The notes below the pieces were generated by a model. The model had not been told where the DNA came from, made no database searches, and saw only the letters and a program-made list of their open reading frames with translations. Below, piece after piece: positions 1-5,573 of a stretch of DNA of 7,838 bases (its first letter is position 1; each line of letters opens with the position of its first letter). A program made the translations under genes and the position numbers. This DNA comes from Planctomycetota bacterium (GTDB taxonomy: Bacteria > Planctomycetota > UBA1135 > UBA2386), in NCBI GenBank assembly GCA_016793305.1, contig JAEUHU010000557.1:1-7838 (forward strand), read 5' to 3'.

Positions 1-366
1 GGCCTCGACGTGGAGAAGGTGCGCCACCTCGAGAGCCTGACCGAGATCGCCCGGAAGCACTTCTCGCCGAGCGAGTTCGAGGCCCTGTCGGCGCTGCAGG
101 GCGACGCGCGCGAGCTGGCGTTCTATCGCTGCTGGACGCGCAAGGAGGCCTACATCAAGGCGATCGGCGAAGGCCTGTCGATGCCGCTCGACATCTTCGA
201 CGTCAGCCTGTGCGAAGAGCCGAAGTTCCTCGCCTGCCGCGACGGCAAGGAGGACCCGAGCCGCTGGTCGATGCTCGACGTGTCGCCGGGCCAGGACTTC
301 GTCGCCGCCGCGGCGCTGCGGCTGCGTGACGTGAAGGTGAAGCGCTTCAAGCTCGCGGGCGGCTGA
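1..366 (+). CDS. 4'-phosphopantetheinyl transferase, Sfp type (5' end missing)
   Basis: This is the C-terminal half of an enzyme that moves the 4'-phosphopantetheine arm of coenzyme A onto a conserved serine of acyl or peptidyl carrier proteins. The frame is open at base 1, and the first visible residues, GLDVEKV, match the family's first magnesium motif (G-hydrophobic-D-x-E). With G as residue 1, D3 and E5 are the metal ligands. The second motif, CWTRKEAYIKAIGEGL, gives W45, K48, E49 and K53. The E5 to E49 distance of 44 residues is close to that in Sfp (E109 to E151). The 'FSPSEF' segment between them is also typical. About 100 residues of the N-terminal half must lie upstream, so the GTG at base 10 is not the true start. 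The target carrier protein is not visible; fatty acid, polyketide or nonribosomal peptide carriers are all possible. The family call is secure from the motifs; the pathway is unknown. Confidence 0.9.
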   Translation, partial: GLDVEKVRHLESLTEIARKHFSPSEFEALSALQGDARELAFYRCWTRKEAYIKAIGEGLSMPLDIFDVSLCEEPKFLACRDGKEDPSRWSMLDVSPGQDFVAAAALRLRDVKVKRFKLAGG

Positions 367-515
367 GGCAGCGGGGCGCCGCGGGCGACTCTCGGAGCCT
401 GCTTGCAGCCGCATTCGCCGCGGCTCGGCGAGTTGGGGCGGATGTCCATCCACGTGCGAAGGCATGCCATTGCCGTGGGAACGGGACGATCGATGCGTGA
501 GCCCGGGGGCGGCGG

Positions 516-533
516 ATTCCTGCCGAATCAAGT
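516..533 (+). repeat. Left copy of 18-bp inverted repeat
   Basis: The sequence ATTCCTGCCGAATCAAGT is the exact reverse complement of 1472-1489. With base 515 it includes the hairpin GATTC (515-519), loop CTGCC (520-524), GAATC (525-529). GGCAG at 540-544 is complementary to the loop, which may be chance. The match stops at 515 and 534, so the repeat is sharply bounded. Confidence 0.8.
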
Positions 534-556
534 TCGCGTGGCAGCCGCCGCTGCTG

Positions 557-576
557 CATGACCCGATCGGGTCATG
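557..576. repeat. Perfect 20-bp palindrome upstream of the transposase gene
   Basis: CATGACCCGATCGGGTCATG equals its own reverse complement over all 20 bases, and the symmetry breaks at 556/577. It lies 24 bp inside the left inverted repeat and about 112 bp before the transposase start. With no central spacer, it fits a dimeric regulator site better than an RNA hairpin, although extruded single-stranded DNA could fold. An operator for the transposase gene or a part of the element's own end are both possible. Confidence 0.5.
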
Positions 577-688
577 GCCCGTCGCCCATCCGGCGAGGCC
601 ATGGCCTTGACCTCCTGCGAAGGAGTGCGCTATCGACGCGTGGATGCAAGGGGAGCATGGAAGGCCGCCGCGCCGGGCGAGGCGCCGC

Positions 689-1444
689 ATGACGCAAGGA
701 GCGTTGCCGTTTCGGCAACACGGTGGCAAGCGAGCGGGGGCTGGCCGCAAGCCCCGCCACGGCTCGGCGGGCGTTCCTCATGGGCCGCGGCTCGCACGTC
801 GAGCCGCCCATCCGAGCCTCGTCACCGCCAAGTTGCGTCCGCATCTACCACGACTTCGTGCCGAAGCGGAGCGCGCGGCGCTGTTCGCGGCGTTCGTGGC
901 GGGCAAGCAACGAGAGGGCTTCCGGCTCGTCCACTTCGTCGTGCTCAACGACCATCTGCATCTGCTGGTCGAAGCCGATTCCGTCGTCGCCCTGCGACTC
1001 GGCATGCAGGGGCTGCTCATCCGCAGTGCTCGCGCGCTGAATCGGCTGTGGCGTCGCCGGGGGCCCGTGTTCGCGGACCGGTTCCACGATCGGGCGCTGG
1101 CGTCACCGCGCGAAGTCCGCAACGCCCTCGTCTACGTGTTCGGCAACGCGCGCAAACACGCTGCGAACGGGCGCATGGTCAAGCCGTCGATCGGAATCGA
1201 CGAGCACGCCTCGGCGCGATGGTTCGACGGCTTCGCCGATGCCGAGTGCGAGCCGCTCCCGGTCGACGACGCGGCCCCGGTGGTCGCTGCTCGCACCTGG
1301 CTGTTGACGCAGGGTTGGCGACGCCACGGCCGGATCGGGGTCGCGGAAACACCGCGACTCGAGGTCGGCGCGCCGAAGCCCGAGCTCCGGGCCGCCGCGC
1401 TCGATGCCGGCGCTCGCGACGCGCCGACACGGTGCGGGTCGTGA
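689..1444 (+). CDS. REP-associated (IS200-like, Y1) tyrosine transposase
   Basis: This is an HUH-superfamily single-strand DNA nuclease/transposase of about 251 residues. Numbering from the ATG at 689, the metal-binding HUH motif is NDHLHLLVEA with H89 and H91. The candidate catalytic tyrosine is Y149 in ALVYVFGNARKH, with N153 four residues later, matching the Y-x3-N/Q spacing of Y1 enzymes and the 'YIHLNP' helix of RAYTs. The N-terminus has a basic GGKRAGAGRKP tract (residues 12-22). The tail holds 'RTWLLTQGWRRHG', which I recognise from this subgroup of proteins annotated as transposases. All key residues are present, so the protein may be active. I chose 689 because relatives start shortly before the LPF..GGKR tract; an ATG at 644 would add 15 arginine-rich residues. 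Neither start has a well-placed ribosome site. The flanking inverted repeats suggest its DNA substrate. A domesticated role is the main alternative. Confidence 0.85.
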   Translation: MTQGALPFRQHGGKRAGAGRKPRHGSAGVPHGPRLARRAAHPSLVTAKLRPHLPRLRAEAERAALFAAFVAGKQREGFRLVHFVVLNDHLHLLVEADSVVALRLGMQGLLIRSARALNRLWRRRGPVFADRFHDRALASPREVRNALVYVFGNARKHAANGRMVKPSIGIDEHASARWFDGFADAECEPLPVDDAAPVVAARTWLLTQGWRRHGRIGVAETPRLEVGAPKPELRAAALDAGARDAPTRCGS

Positions 1445-1471
1445 GCCTTGGCGAACGGCGCGACATCTCCC

Positions 1472-1489
1472 ACTTGATTCGGCAGGAAT
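1472..1489 (-). repeat. Right copy of 18-bp inverted repeat
   Basis: Read on the minus strand this is identical to 516-533. It begins 28 bp after the transposase stop and ends 25 bp before the stop of the convergent ATP-grasp gene. On the plus strand it folds as ATTC (1477-1480), loop GGCAG, GAAT (1486-1489). There is no T-run after it, so a simple terminator is a weaker reading than an element end. Confidence 0.8.
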
Positions 1490-1490
1490 A

Positions 1491-1502
1491 CCAGGCGCCT
1501 GG
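1491..1502. repeat. Perfect 12-bp palindrome abutting the right repeat
   Basis: CCAGGCGCCTGG is its own reverse complement and starts one base outside the right inverted repeat, between the convergent stops at 1444 and 1514. It may be part of a bidirectional terminator, part of the target site preferred by the element, or chance in GC-rich DNA. No equivalent lies outside the left repeat apart from a short CCCGGG at 502-507. Confidence 0.35.
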
Positions 1503-1513
1503 ACCCGCCCGCT

Positions 1514-2734
1514 TCAGCGAGCCTTGACCTTCACCGTCTCGCCGACGGTGGTCAGCATCGAACGCAGCGTGTCGTAGTCGGGGTGGCGCATGCGCACGTA
1601 GGCGTTGGCCATGTAGCCACCCTCGACGCCCTGGGTCGCCGTTCCCGGCGGCGGCAGGTGGCTGTCGAGGATCCACTCGCCGAAGCGGCGCTGGATCTGG
1701 TCGAAGCCCTCGTAGTGGCTGATCACGCCGTCGCGGTCGGGCCGCAGCGCGATCATGCCGGCTGCGTACTTGCGCGAGGTCTTGAACGGCACCTTCTCGT
1801 GCACGATCGCGTGCGCCCACGCCGCGTAGAGGTCGATGTCGTTGGCGGCGCTGTAGAGGTCCCAGACGCCCACGCCCGGCGGGCGGCAGCCGATCTCGGA
1901 GAACTTCAGGCCCTTCGGCCCCGCGAACCACTCCATGTGCGTCGGCGAGGTCCAGATGCCGAGCGCCTCGATGACCTTGGCGCCGAGCGTGCGCAGCTCC
2001 TGGTAGCTGTCCGAATCGACCCGGTTCGTGACGACGATCTGCGGCGAGATCCAGCGCGTGCGCATCGCCTCGAGCACGTTCGGGTAGTAGTGGCACGCGA
2101 AGTCGAGCACCGGTTTCCCGGCCACCGACAGCGTGTCGTAGAAGCCCTCGTGGCCCTCGAGGAACTCCTCGATCGCGACGGTGCGGCCCTGGTCGACCTT
2201 CAGCGTGGTGCAGGCCTGCCGCAGCTCGGCGTCGTTGGTGACCTTGCTGGTGCCCGAGGCCCCGGCCCCGTCGAGCGGCTTCAGGATCAGCGGGTAGCCG
2301 GTCTGCTTGGCGAACGCTTCGGCGTCGGCGAACGAGGTCACGCGCGCCGACGCGGCGCACGGCAGGCCCGCCTTGCGCACCGCGTCCTTCATCGCCGGCT
2401 TGTCGCGGCACAGCCACGCGGTGCGCGACGTCGTGCCGTAGATCTTCAGCTGCTCGCGCACGTGGGCCGCGGCCATCACGTGGGCCTCGACGGTCGCCTC
2501 GAGCCGGTCGACCCGGGCCTTCATCGACAAGCGCTTCACCGCTTCGGCCATCGCGTGCTCGTCGACCACCGAGCGCACGCGTTCGAACTGGAACAGTCCC
2601 TCGCGCAGTTCGCTCGGCAGCGCTTCGGCCGGACGTTCGCTGATCGCGGAGATGCGAGCGCCCGTGCTGAGCAGGCCACGCAGGAACTCGCGTTGGTTCT
2701 TCGGGAAGGCAGGTTCGACGAGGACGACGTGCAT
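1514..2734 (-). CDS. ATP-grasp domain ligase (substrate unknown)
   Basis: This 406-residue enzyme belongs to the carboxylate-amine/thiol ligase fold that activates a carboxylate as an acyl phosphate with ATP. Residues 1-100 form the N-terminal domain (MHVVLVEPAFP start). The A-subdomain opens with CRDKPAMK (K112), followed by YPLILKPLDGAGASGT, with the ATP-contacting K152 and the glycine loop 156-162. E189-E190 in AIEEF resembles the adenine-contacting strand, and HMEWF...FSEIGCRPPG (E268, E280, R284) matches the metal-binding end of the family. The start at 2734 is preferred over 2770 because the first strand begins at MHVVLVEP and the extra 12 residues look non-homologous. It converges with the transposase and diverges from the propeller gene. 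It resembles the truncated gene at 7190 around the first two lysine motifs. The substrate cannot be told; amino-acid or peptide ligation is only a guess. Confidence 0.85.
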   Translation of the reverse strand: MHVVLVEPAFPKNQREFLRGLLSTGARISAISERPAEALPSELREGLFQFERVRSVVDEHAMAEAVKRLSMKARVDRLEATVEAHVMAAAHVREQLKIYGTTSRTAWLCRDKPAMKDAVRKAGLPCAASARVTSFADAEAFAKQTGYPLILKPLDGAGASGTSKVTNDAELRQACTTLKVDQGRTVAIEEFLEGHEGFYDTLSVAGKPVLDFACHYYPNVLEAMRTRWISPQIVVTNRVDSDSYQELRTLGAKVIEALGIWTSPTHMEWFAGPKGLKFSEIGCRPPGVGVWDLYSAANDIDLYAAWAHAIVHEKVPFKTSRKYAAGMIALRPDRDGVISHYEGFDQIQRRFGEWILDSHLPPPGTATQGVEGGYMANAYVRMRHPDYDTLRSMLTTVGETVKVKAR

Positions 2735-2743
2735 GCCGGCATG
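2732..2743. repeat. 12-bp palindrome over the ATP-grasp start codon
   Basis: CATGCCGGCATG is self-complementary and contains the minus-strand start codon (2732-2734). An overlapping dyad, CGGCAT-G-ATGCCG, lies at 2737-2749. In a transcript these could fold around the start and no Shine-Dalgarno is visible there, so translation control is conceivable. Chance is a real alternative. Confidence 0.3.
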
Positions 2744-2827
2744 ATGCCGTCGAGGGGGGCTCTCGCCCAACTTCGCGCCGCGGATCCTGGCACCCGCTGG
2801 TGCGGTGCTTGCATTGGCAGCGGGCCC

Positions 2828-2845
2828 GAGTGCGAAGTCGCACTC
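2828..2845. promoter_or_regulatory. Candidate operator dyad in the divergent intergenic region
   Basis: GAGTGCGA-AG-TCGCACTC is a perfect 8+8 bp inverted repeat with a 2-bp centre. It lies 93 bp from the ATP-grasp start (minus) and 98 bp from the propeller start (plus), almost midway in the 209-bp divergent spacer. This placement fits a regulator site shared by two promoters. A 7-bp-stem hairpin with loop AAGT in the propeller leader is the alternative. I see no clear promoter boxes; the rest of the spacer has only short GC-rich dyads. Confidence 0.45.
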
Positions 2846-2943
2846 CGCGCGTCGCGCGCGAACCGAACGCCAGGGCGTTACCGGAGCCGGGGGATGCGGC
2901 TATCGCCTGCAAACCCGATCCCAGGAATGGAGACCTCCGGAAG

Positions 2944-5550
2944 ATGCATGCAATCAAGCTGCCCATGCTGTCCTTGCTCGTGGCCCTGGCCGGCCGATCG
3001 GCGCTGGGCCAGCAATGCCCACCGGTCGTGCCACTCGGTGCCGGGGCGCTCGGTGCCGACAACACCGTCGCCGCGATGACCGAATGGGACCCCGACGGGA
3101 CGGGGCCGCTCGGGCCGCGCGTGGTGCTCGGCGGCTCCTTCGCCACCGCGGGCGACGTGCTGTCGCCGGGCATCGCCGCGTTCGATCCGGCCACCGGCCA
3201 GTGGAGCGGCTTCGGCGCCGGCGGGGCCGAGGTGCGGGCGCTGTTGGCGCTGCCGAACGGGCAGCTGCTGGCGGCCGGCGACTTCACGGCGACGCTGGGC
3301 CAAGCGGGTGCCCGCCTCGCGTTGTGGAACGGCACGGCGTGGCAGGTGCTCGGCAGTGGCGTCGACGGCCAGGTGCTGGCGATGGCGCGGCTGCAGAACG
3401 GCGAGCTCGTCGTCGGCGGGCGCTTCACGACGGCCGGTGGTGTGCCGTGCGCGAACATCGCCCGCTGGAACGGCACGACCTGGAGCAGCCTCGGTGCCGG
3501 GGTCACGGGCGCGTTCGGACTCAGCGTGCCGGTCAAGGCGATGACCGTCGATCCCGCGGGCACGTTGTGGGTCGGCGGCGACTTCGCCAGCGCTGGCGGC
3601 GTGCCGTGCGCGAACGTCGCCCGCTGGAACGGCAGCACGTGGTCGCCGGTCGGCCCTGGCCTGACCTCGTCGGTCACGAACCTGACGATCGTGCGCGGTG
3701 TCACAGGCCTCGGCGTGCTGCCGAGCGGTGAGGTCGCGGCGATCGGCGCGTTCGACACCAGCGGTACCTTCTCGCTCGGCGGGGCCGCGCGCTGGAACGG
3801 CGCGTTCTGGCAGGCGATCGGCACCGGCATCGGCTCGCTGTCCCCGTTCGGGTCGCTGGCCTCGATGCGTCCGTACAGCGCGGCATTCGCACCGAACGGC
3901 GAGATCGCCGTCGTCGGCGATCTGCTGGCGGCCGCGGGCTCGAACGTGCGGCGCATGCTGCGCTGGAACCTGAGCCAATGGGTGGCGCTGCCTTCGTCCA
4001 CCGAACTGGCGGCCTACCCACTTTGTGCCCTGTTCGCCGGTGGCAGGCTGATGATCGGCGGCTACTTCCAGCAACTCGGCACCCCGCCGGTGCGCATCGA
4101 CCACGTCGCGCGGCTGGCCGGTGCGAGCTGGCAGCCGCTGCCGTCGCCGTCCGTCGGCGTGAGTTGCGACGAGACCTTGCTGGGTTTCGGGGACTACCTC
4201 GGCCAGCCGGTCGCGACCGGGCGCATCGGCTTCGTCGGCAACCAGCCGGCGAACGGGCTGATCGTGCGCCAGGGCGGCACGTGGCAGCCGTTCCCCGGCG
4301 CTCCGGCCACCATGTCGGGCTACGTGGTGACGTCGCTCGGCAACGGCGAGCTGGTGGTGGGCGGTGGCTTCTTCGACCTCGGCGGCACCAGCGTCGCGGG
4401 CCTGGTCCGCTACGACGGTTCCACCTGGTCGCCGTTCCCTGGCTTCGGCGCTGCCTGGTTCGGCAGCGTGCGCAGCCTGCTGCGGCTGCGCGACGGCAGC
4501 CTGGTGGTCGGCGGCAGCTTCGAGACCGTCGGCGGCGTGCCCTGCAACGGCATCGCGCGCTGGGACGGCGTCGCCTGGTCCTCGTTCGGCACCGGGGTCG
4601 ATGGTGCGGTGCTGACGCTGCTCGAACTGCCGAACGGGGAACTCGTCGCGGCGGGGAACTTCCAGGTCGCCGGCGGGGTGCCGTGCAACCGTGTCGCGCG
4701 TTGGAACGGCAGCACCTGGTCGCCGTACGGAGCGGGTGTCGGTGGGTTCGGCGACGAGGTCTACCACGCCGTGCTCGATGGTTCGGGGGCCTTGGTGGTC
4801 GCGGGATCGTTCCCGTCGTCGCTGCAGGCGCTGGGTCACGTGGCGCGCTGGGACGGTGCCAACTGGTCGCTGCTCGCCGGCGGTGTGTCCGTGCCGGTGA
4901 CCGGGCTGGCCGCATTGCCGGGCGGGGACGTGTTGGTCGCCGTGGCCGACTACTACGCAGCCACCACCTCGCCGGGGCTGTTGCGCACCGATGGCACCAC
5001 CTGGACGCCGTTCGCGGTGCAGCCGGACGGCGGCAAGGTGCTGTCGATGCACCTGCGGCCCGACGGCGAACTGCTGCTGCGCGGTTCGTTCGGCGGCGTG
5101 CGTTCGTCGAAGTTCGCGAGCGTGCTGCCGAGCTGCCCCGCGCTGGCGACCCCGATCGGCAACGGCTGTGCTGGCAGCAACGGCCAGGACACGCTGACCA
5201 GCGTGGCGCTGCCGTGGCTCGGCAGCGTGGCGCGCGCCGAAGCGACCGGCTTGCCGGCCGAGGCCTGGGTGGTGGTGGTGCTCGGCGTCACCTCGGCGAA
5301 CGTGCCGCTCACGGCGCTGACGCCGCTGGCGTTGCCGGGCTGCGACGTGCGCACGTCGATCGACTTCTACGTGCTCGCGAACGTCACCGGCGGTTTCGCG
5401 CCGATCGACCTGCCGCTGCCGCTTCAGCCGGCCTTGGTCGGGGCGAGCCTGTTCGAGCAGGTGCTGAGCCTCGGGCTCACCAGCGGGGCGCCGTTCGAAG
5501 CGACCAGCACGAACGCGCTCGAGCTGCAACTCGGGTTGTTCGGCGGCTGA
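2944..5550 (+). CDS. Secreted beta-propeller repeat protein with planctomycete-type C-terminal domain
   Basis: This 868-residue protein has no recognisable enzyme motif. Residues 1-22 look like a signal peptide (MHAIKLPMLSLLVALAGRSALG, then QQ), so export is likely. Residues about 40-729 are a chain of roughly 13 blades of 45-65 residues, each ending like 'ARWNGSTWSPLG', often with 'LPNGELVVGG.F..AGGVPC' before it. This is the style of delta-60/kelch-like propellers, and 13 units could form two rings. Four blades share a GGVPC cysteine. Residues 731-868 form a separate domain (CPALATPIGNGC, LPWLGS, LPGCDV, TSTNALELQLG) that I associate with secreted planctomycete proteins. The start at 2944 is chosen over 2800 because it gives the signal peptide; a GGAG lies 11 bp upstream. 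The gene is divergent from the ATP-grasp gene and convergent with glgA. A surface, adhesion or glycan-binding role is only inference. Confidence 0.8.
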   Translation: MHAIKLPMLSLLVALAGRSALGQQCPPVVPLGAGALGADNTVAAMTEWDPDGTGPLGPRVVLGGSFATAGDVLSPGIAAFDPATGQWSGFGAGGAEVRALLALPNGQLLAAGDFTATLGQAGARLALWNGTAWQVLGSGVDGQVLAMARLQNGELVVGGRFTTAGGVPCANIARWNGTTWSSLGAGVTGAFGLSVPVKAMTVDPAGTLWVGGDFASAGGVPCANVARWNGSTWSPVGPGLTSSVTNLTIVRGVTGLGVLPSGEVAAIGAFDTSGTFSLGGAARWNGAFWQAIGTGIGSLSPFGSLASMRPYSAAFAPNGEIAVVGDLLAAAGSNVRRMLRWNLSQWVALPSSTELAAYPLCALFAGGRLMIGGYFQQLGTPPVRIDHVARLAGASWQPLPSPSVGVSCDETLLGFGDYLGQPVATGRIGFVGNQPANGLIVRQGGTWQPFPGAPATMSGYVVTSLGNGELVVGGGFFDLGGTSVAGLVRYDGSTWSPFPGFGAAWFGSVRSLLRLRDGSLVVGGSFETVGGVPCNGIARWDGVAWSSFGTGVDGAVLTLLELPNGELVAAGNFQVAGGVPCNRVARWNGSTWSPYGAGVGGFGDEVYHAVLDGSGALVVAGSFPSSLQALGHVARWDGANWSLLAGGVSVPVTGLAALPGGDVLVAVADYYAATTSPGLLRTDGTTWTPFAVQPDGGKVLSMHLRPDGELLLRGSFGGVRSSKFASVLPSCPALATPIGNGCAGSNGQDTLTSVALPWLGSVARAEATGLPAEAWVVVVLGVTSANVPLTALTPLALPGCDVRTSIDFYVLANVTGGFAPIDLPLPLQPALVGASLFEQVLSLGLTSGAPFEATSTNALELQLGLFGG
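3061..5130 (+). repeat. Degenerate tandem array of about 13 propeller blades inside the CDS
   Basis: The blade signature (aromatic or R)-W-(N/D)-G-x-x-W recurs as DPATGQW, LWNGTAW, RWNGTTW, RWNGSTW, RWNGAFW, RWNLSQW, RLAGASW, RQGGTW, RYDGSTW, RWDGVAW, RWNGSTW, RWDGANW and RTDGTTW. Some copies remain close at the DNA level: the blocks beginning near 3439 and 3598 differ at only 2 of about 37 bases. This suggests recent duplication or gene conversion. Blades 6-8 are the most diverged and may mark the border between two rings. Confidence 0.75.
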
Positions 5551-5568
5551 TCGCCGGTTCGGCGGCTG
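5538..5568 (+). repeat. 12-bp direct repeat across the propeller stop codon
   Basis: GTTCGGCGGCTG occurs at 5538-5549, over the last codons and stop, and again at 5557-5568 in the 23-bp gap before the glgA stop. CGGCG (5544-area) and CGCCG nearby can form a short 5-bp stem. There is no T-run, so I would not call a terminator firmly. A small slippage duplication is the simplest explanation. Confidence 0.4.
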
Positions 5569-5573
5569 GCGCG

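Larger units (their letters stand above)
367..688. other. Non-coding stretch between the transferase gene and the transposase gene
   Basis: No convincing gene lies here. Just after the transferase stop there is an imperfect GC-rich inverted repeat (379-388 with 415-423, one bulged G) without a T-run; it could be a weak terminator or chance in such GC-rich DNA. The right half holds the left inverted repeat of the putative mobile unit (516-533), a 7-bp GC-rich pair enclosing it (509-515 with 545-551) and a 20-bp palindrome (557-576). An AAGGAG at 620-625 has no in-frame start at a useful distance. A tiny 11-codon frame (657-692) ends in an ATGA overlap with the transposase start at 689. Confidence 0.6.
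515..1490 (+). mobile_element. Putative Y1-transposase mobile unit bounded by hairpin-forming inverted repeats
   Basis: About 975 bp contain one transposase-like gene between two exact 18-bp inverted copies of ATTCCTGCCGAATCAAGT. Each copy holds a small palindrome: GATTC-CTGCC-GAATC on the left (5-bp stem, 515-529), and the same on the other strand on the right, with a 4-bp stem because base 1490 is A. Y1 transposases of the IS200/IS605 and REP-associated (RAYT) groups recognise subterminal hairpins as single strands. In RAYT loci the gene is flanked by REP hairpins in opposite orientations, which this arrangement resembles. No target duplication is visible, as expected for Y1 chemistry. The exact ends are inferred from the repeats alone, and I cannot show that the unit has ever moved. 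Confidence 0.6.

Noticed and set aside
379..423. Terminator after the transferase gene
   Set aside because: The inverted repeat is imperfect, GC-rich and lacks a T-run; it is mentioned only as part of the non-coding stretch.
574..1527. Plus-strand 317-codon frame overlapping the transposase gene
   Set aside because: Its product is arginine-rich with no domain, while the overlapping frame holds the HUH and tyrosine motifs.
2800..2943. Upstream start for the propeller protein at 2800
   Set aside because: The extra 48 residues are charged and arginine-rich and would bury the signal peptide that begins at 2944.
1179..4001. Very long minus-strand open frame of 940 codons
   Set aside because: It overlaps the ATP-grasp gene in another frame and runs antisense to the propeller gene. 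Its product is a low-complexity A/R/P/G-rich sequence with no domain, as expected of shadow frames in very GC-rich DNA.
3061..5130. CRISPR-like or non-coding tandem repeat
   Set aside because: The repeats are degenerate, in frame and encode protein blades; no regular repeat-spacer spacing exists, and no Cas gene or other CRISPR array is seen in the window.
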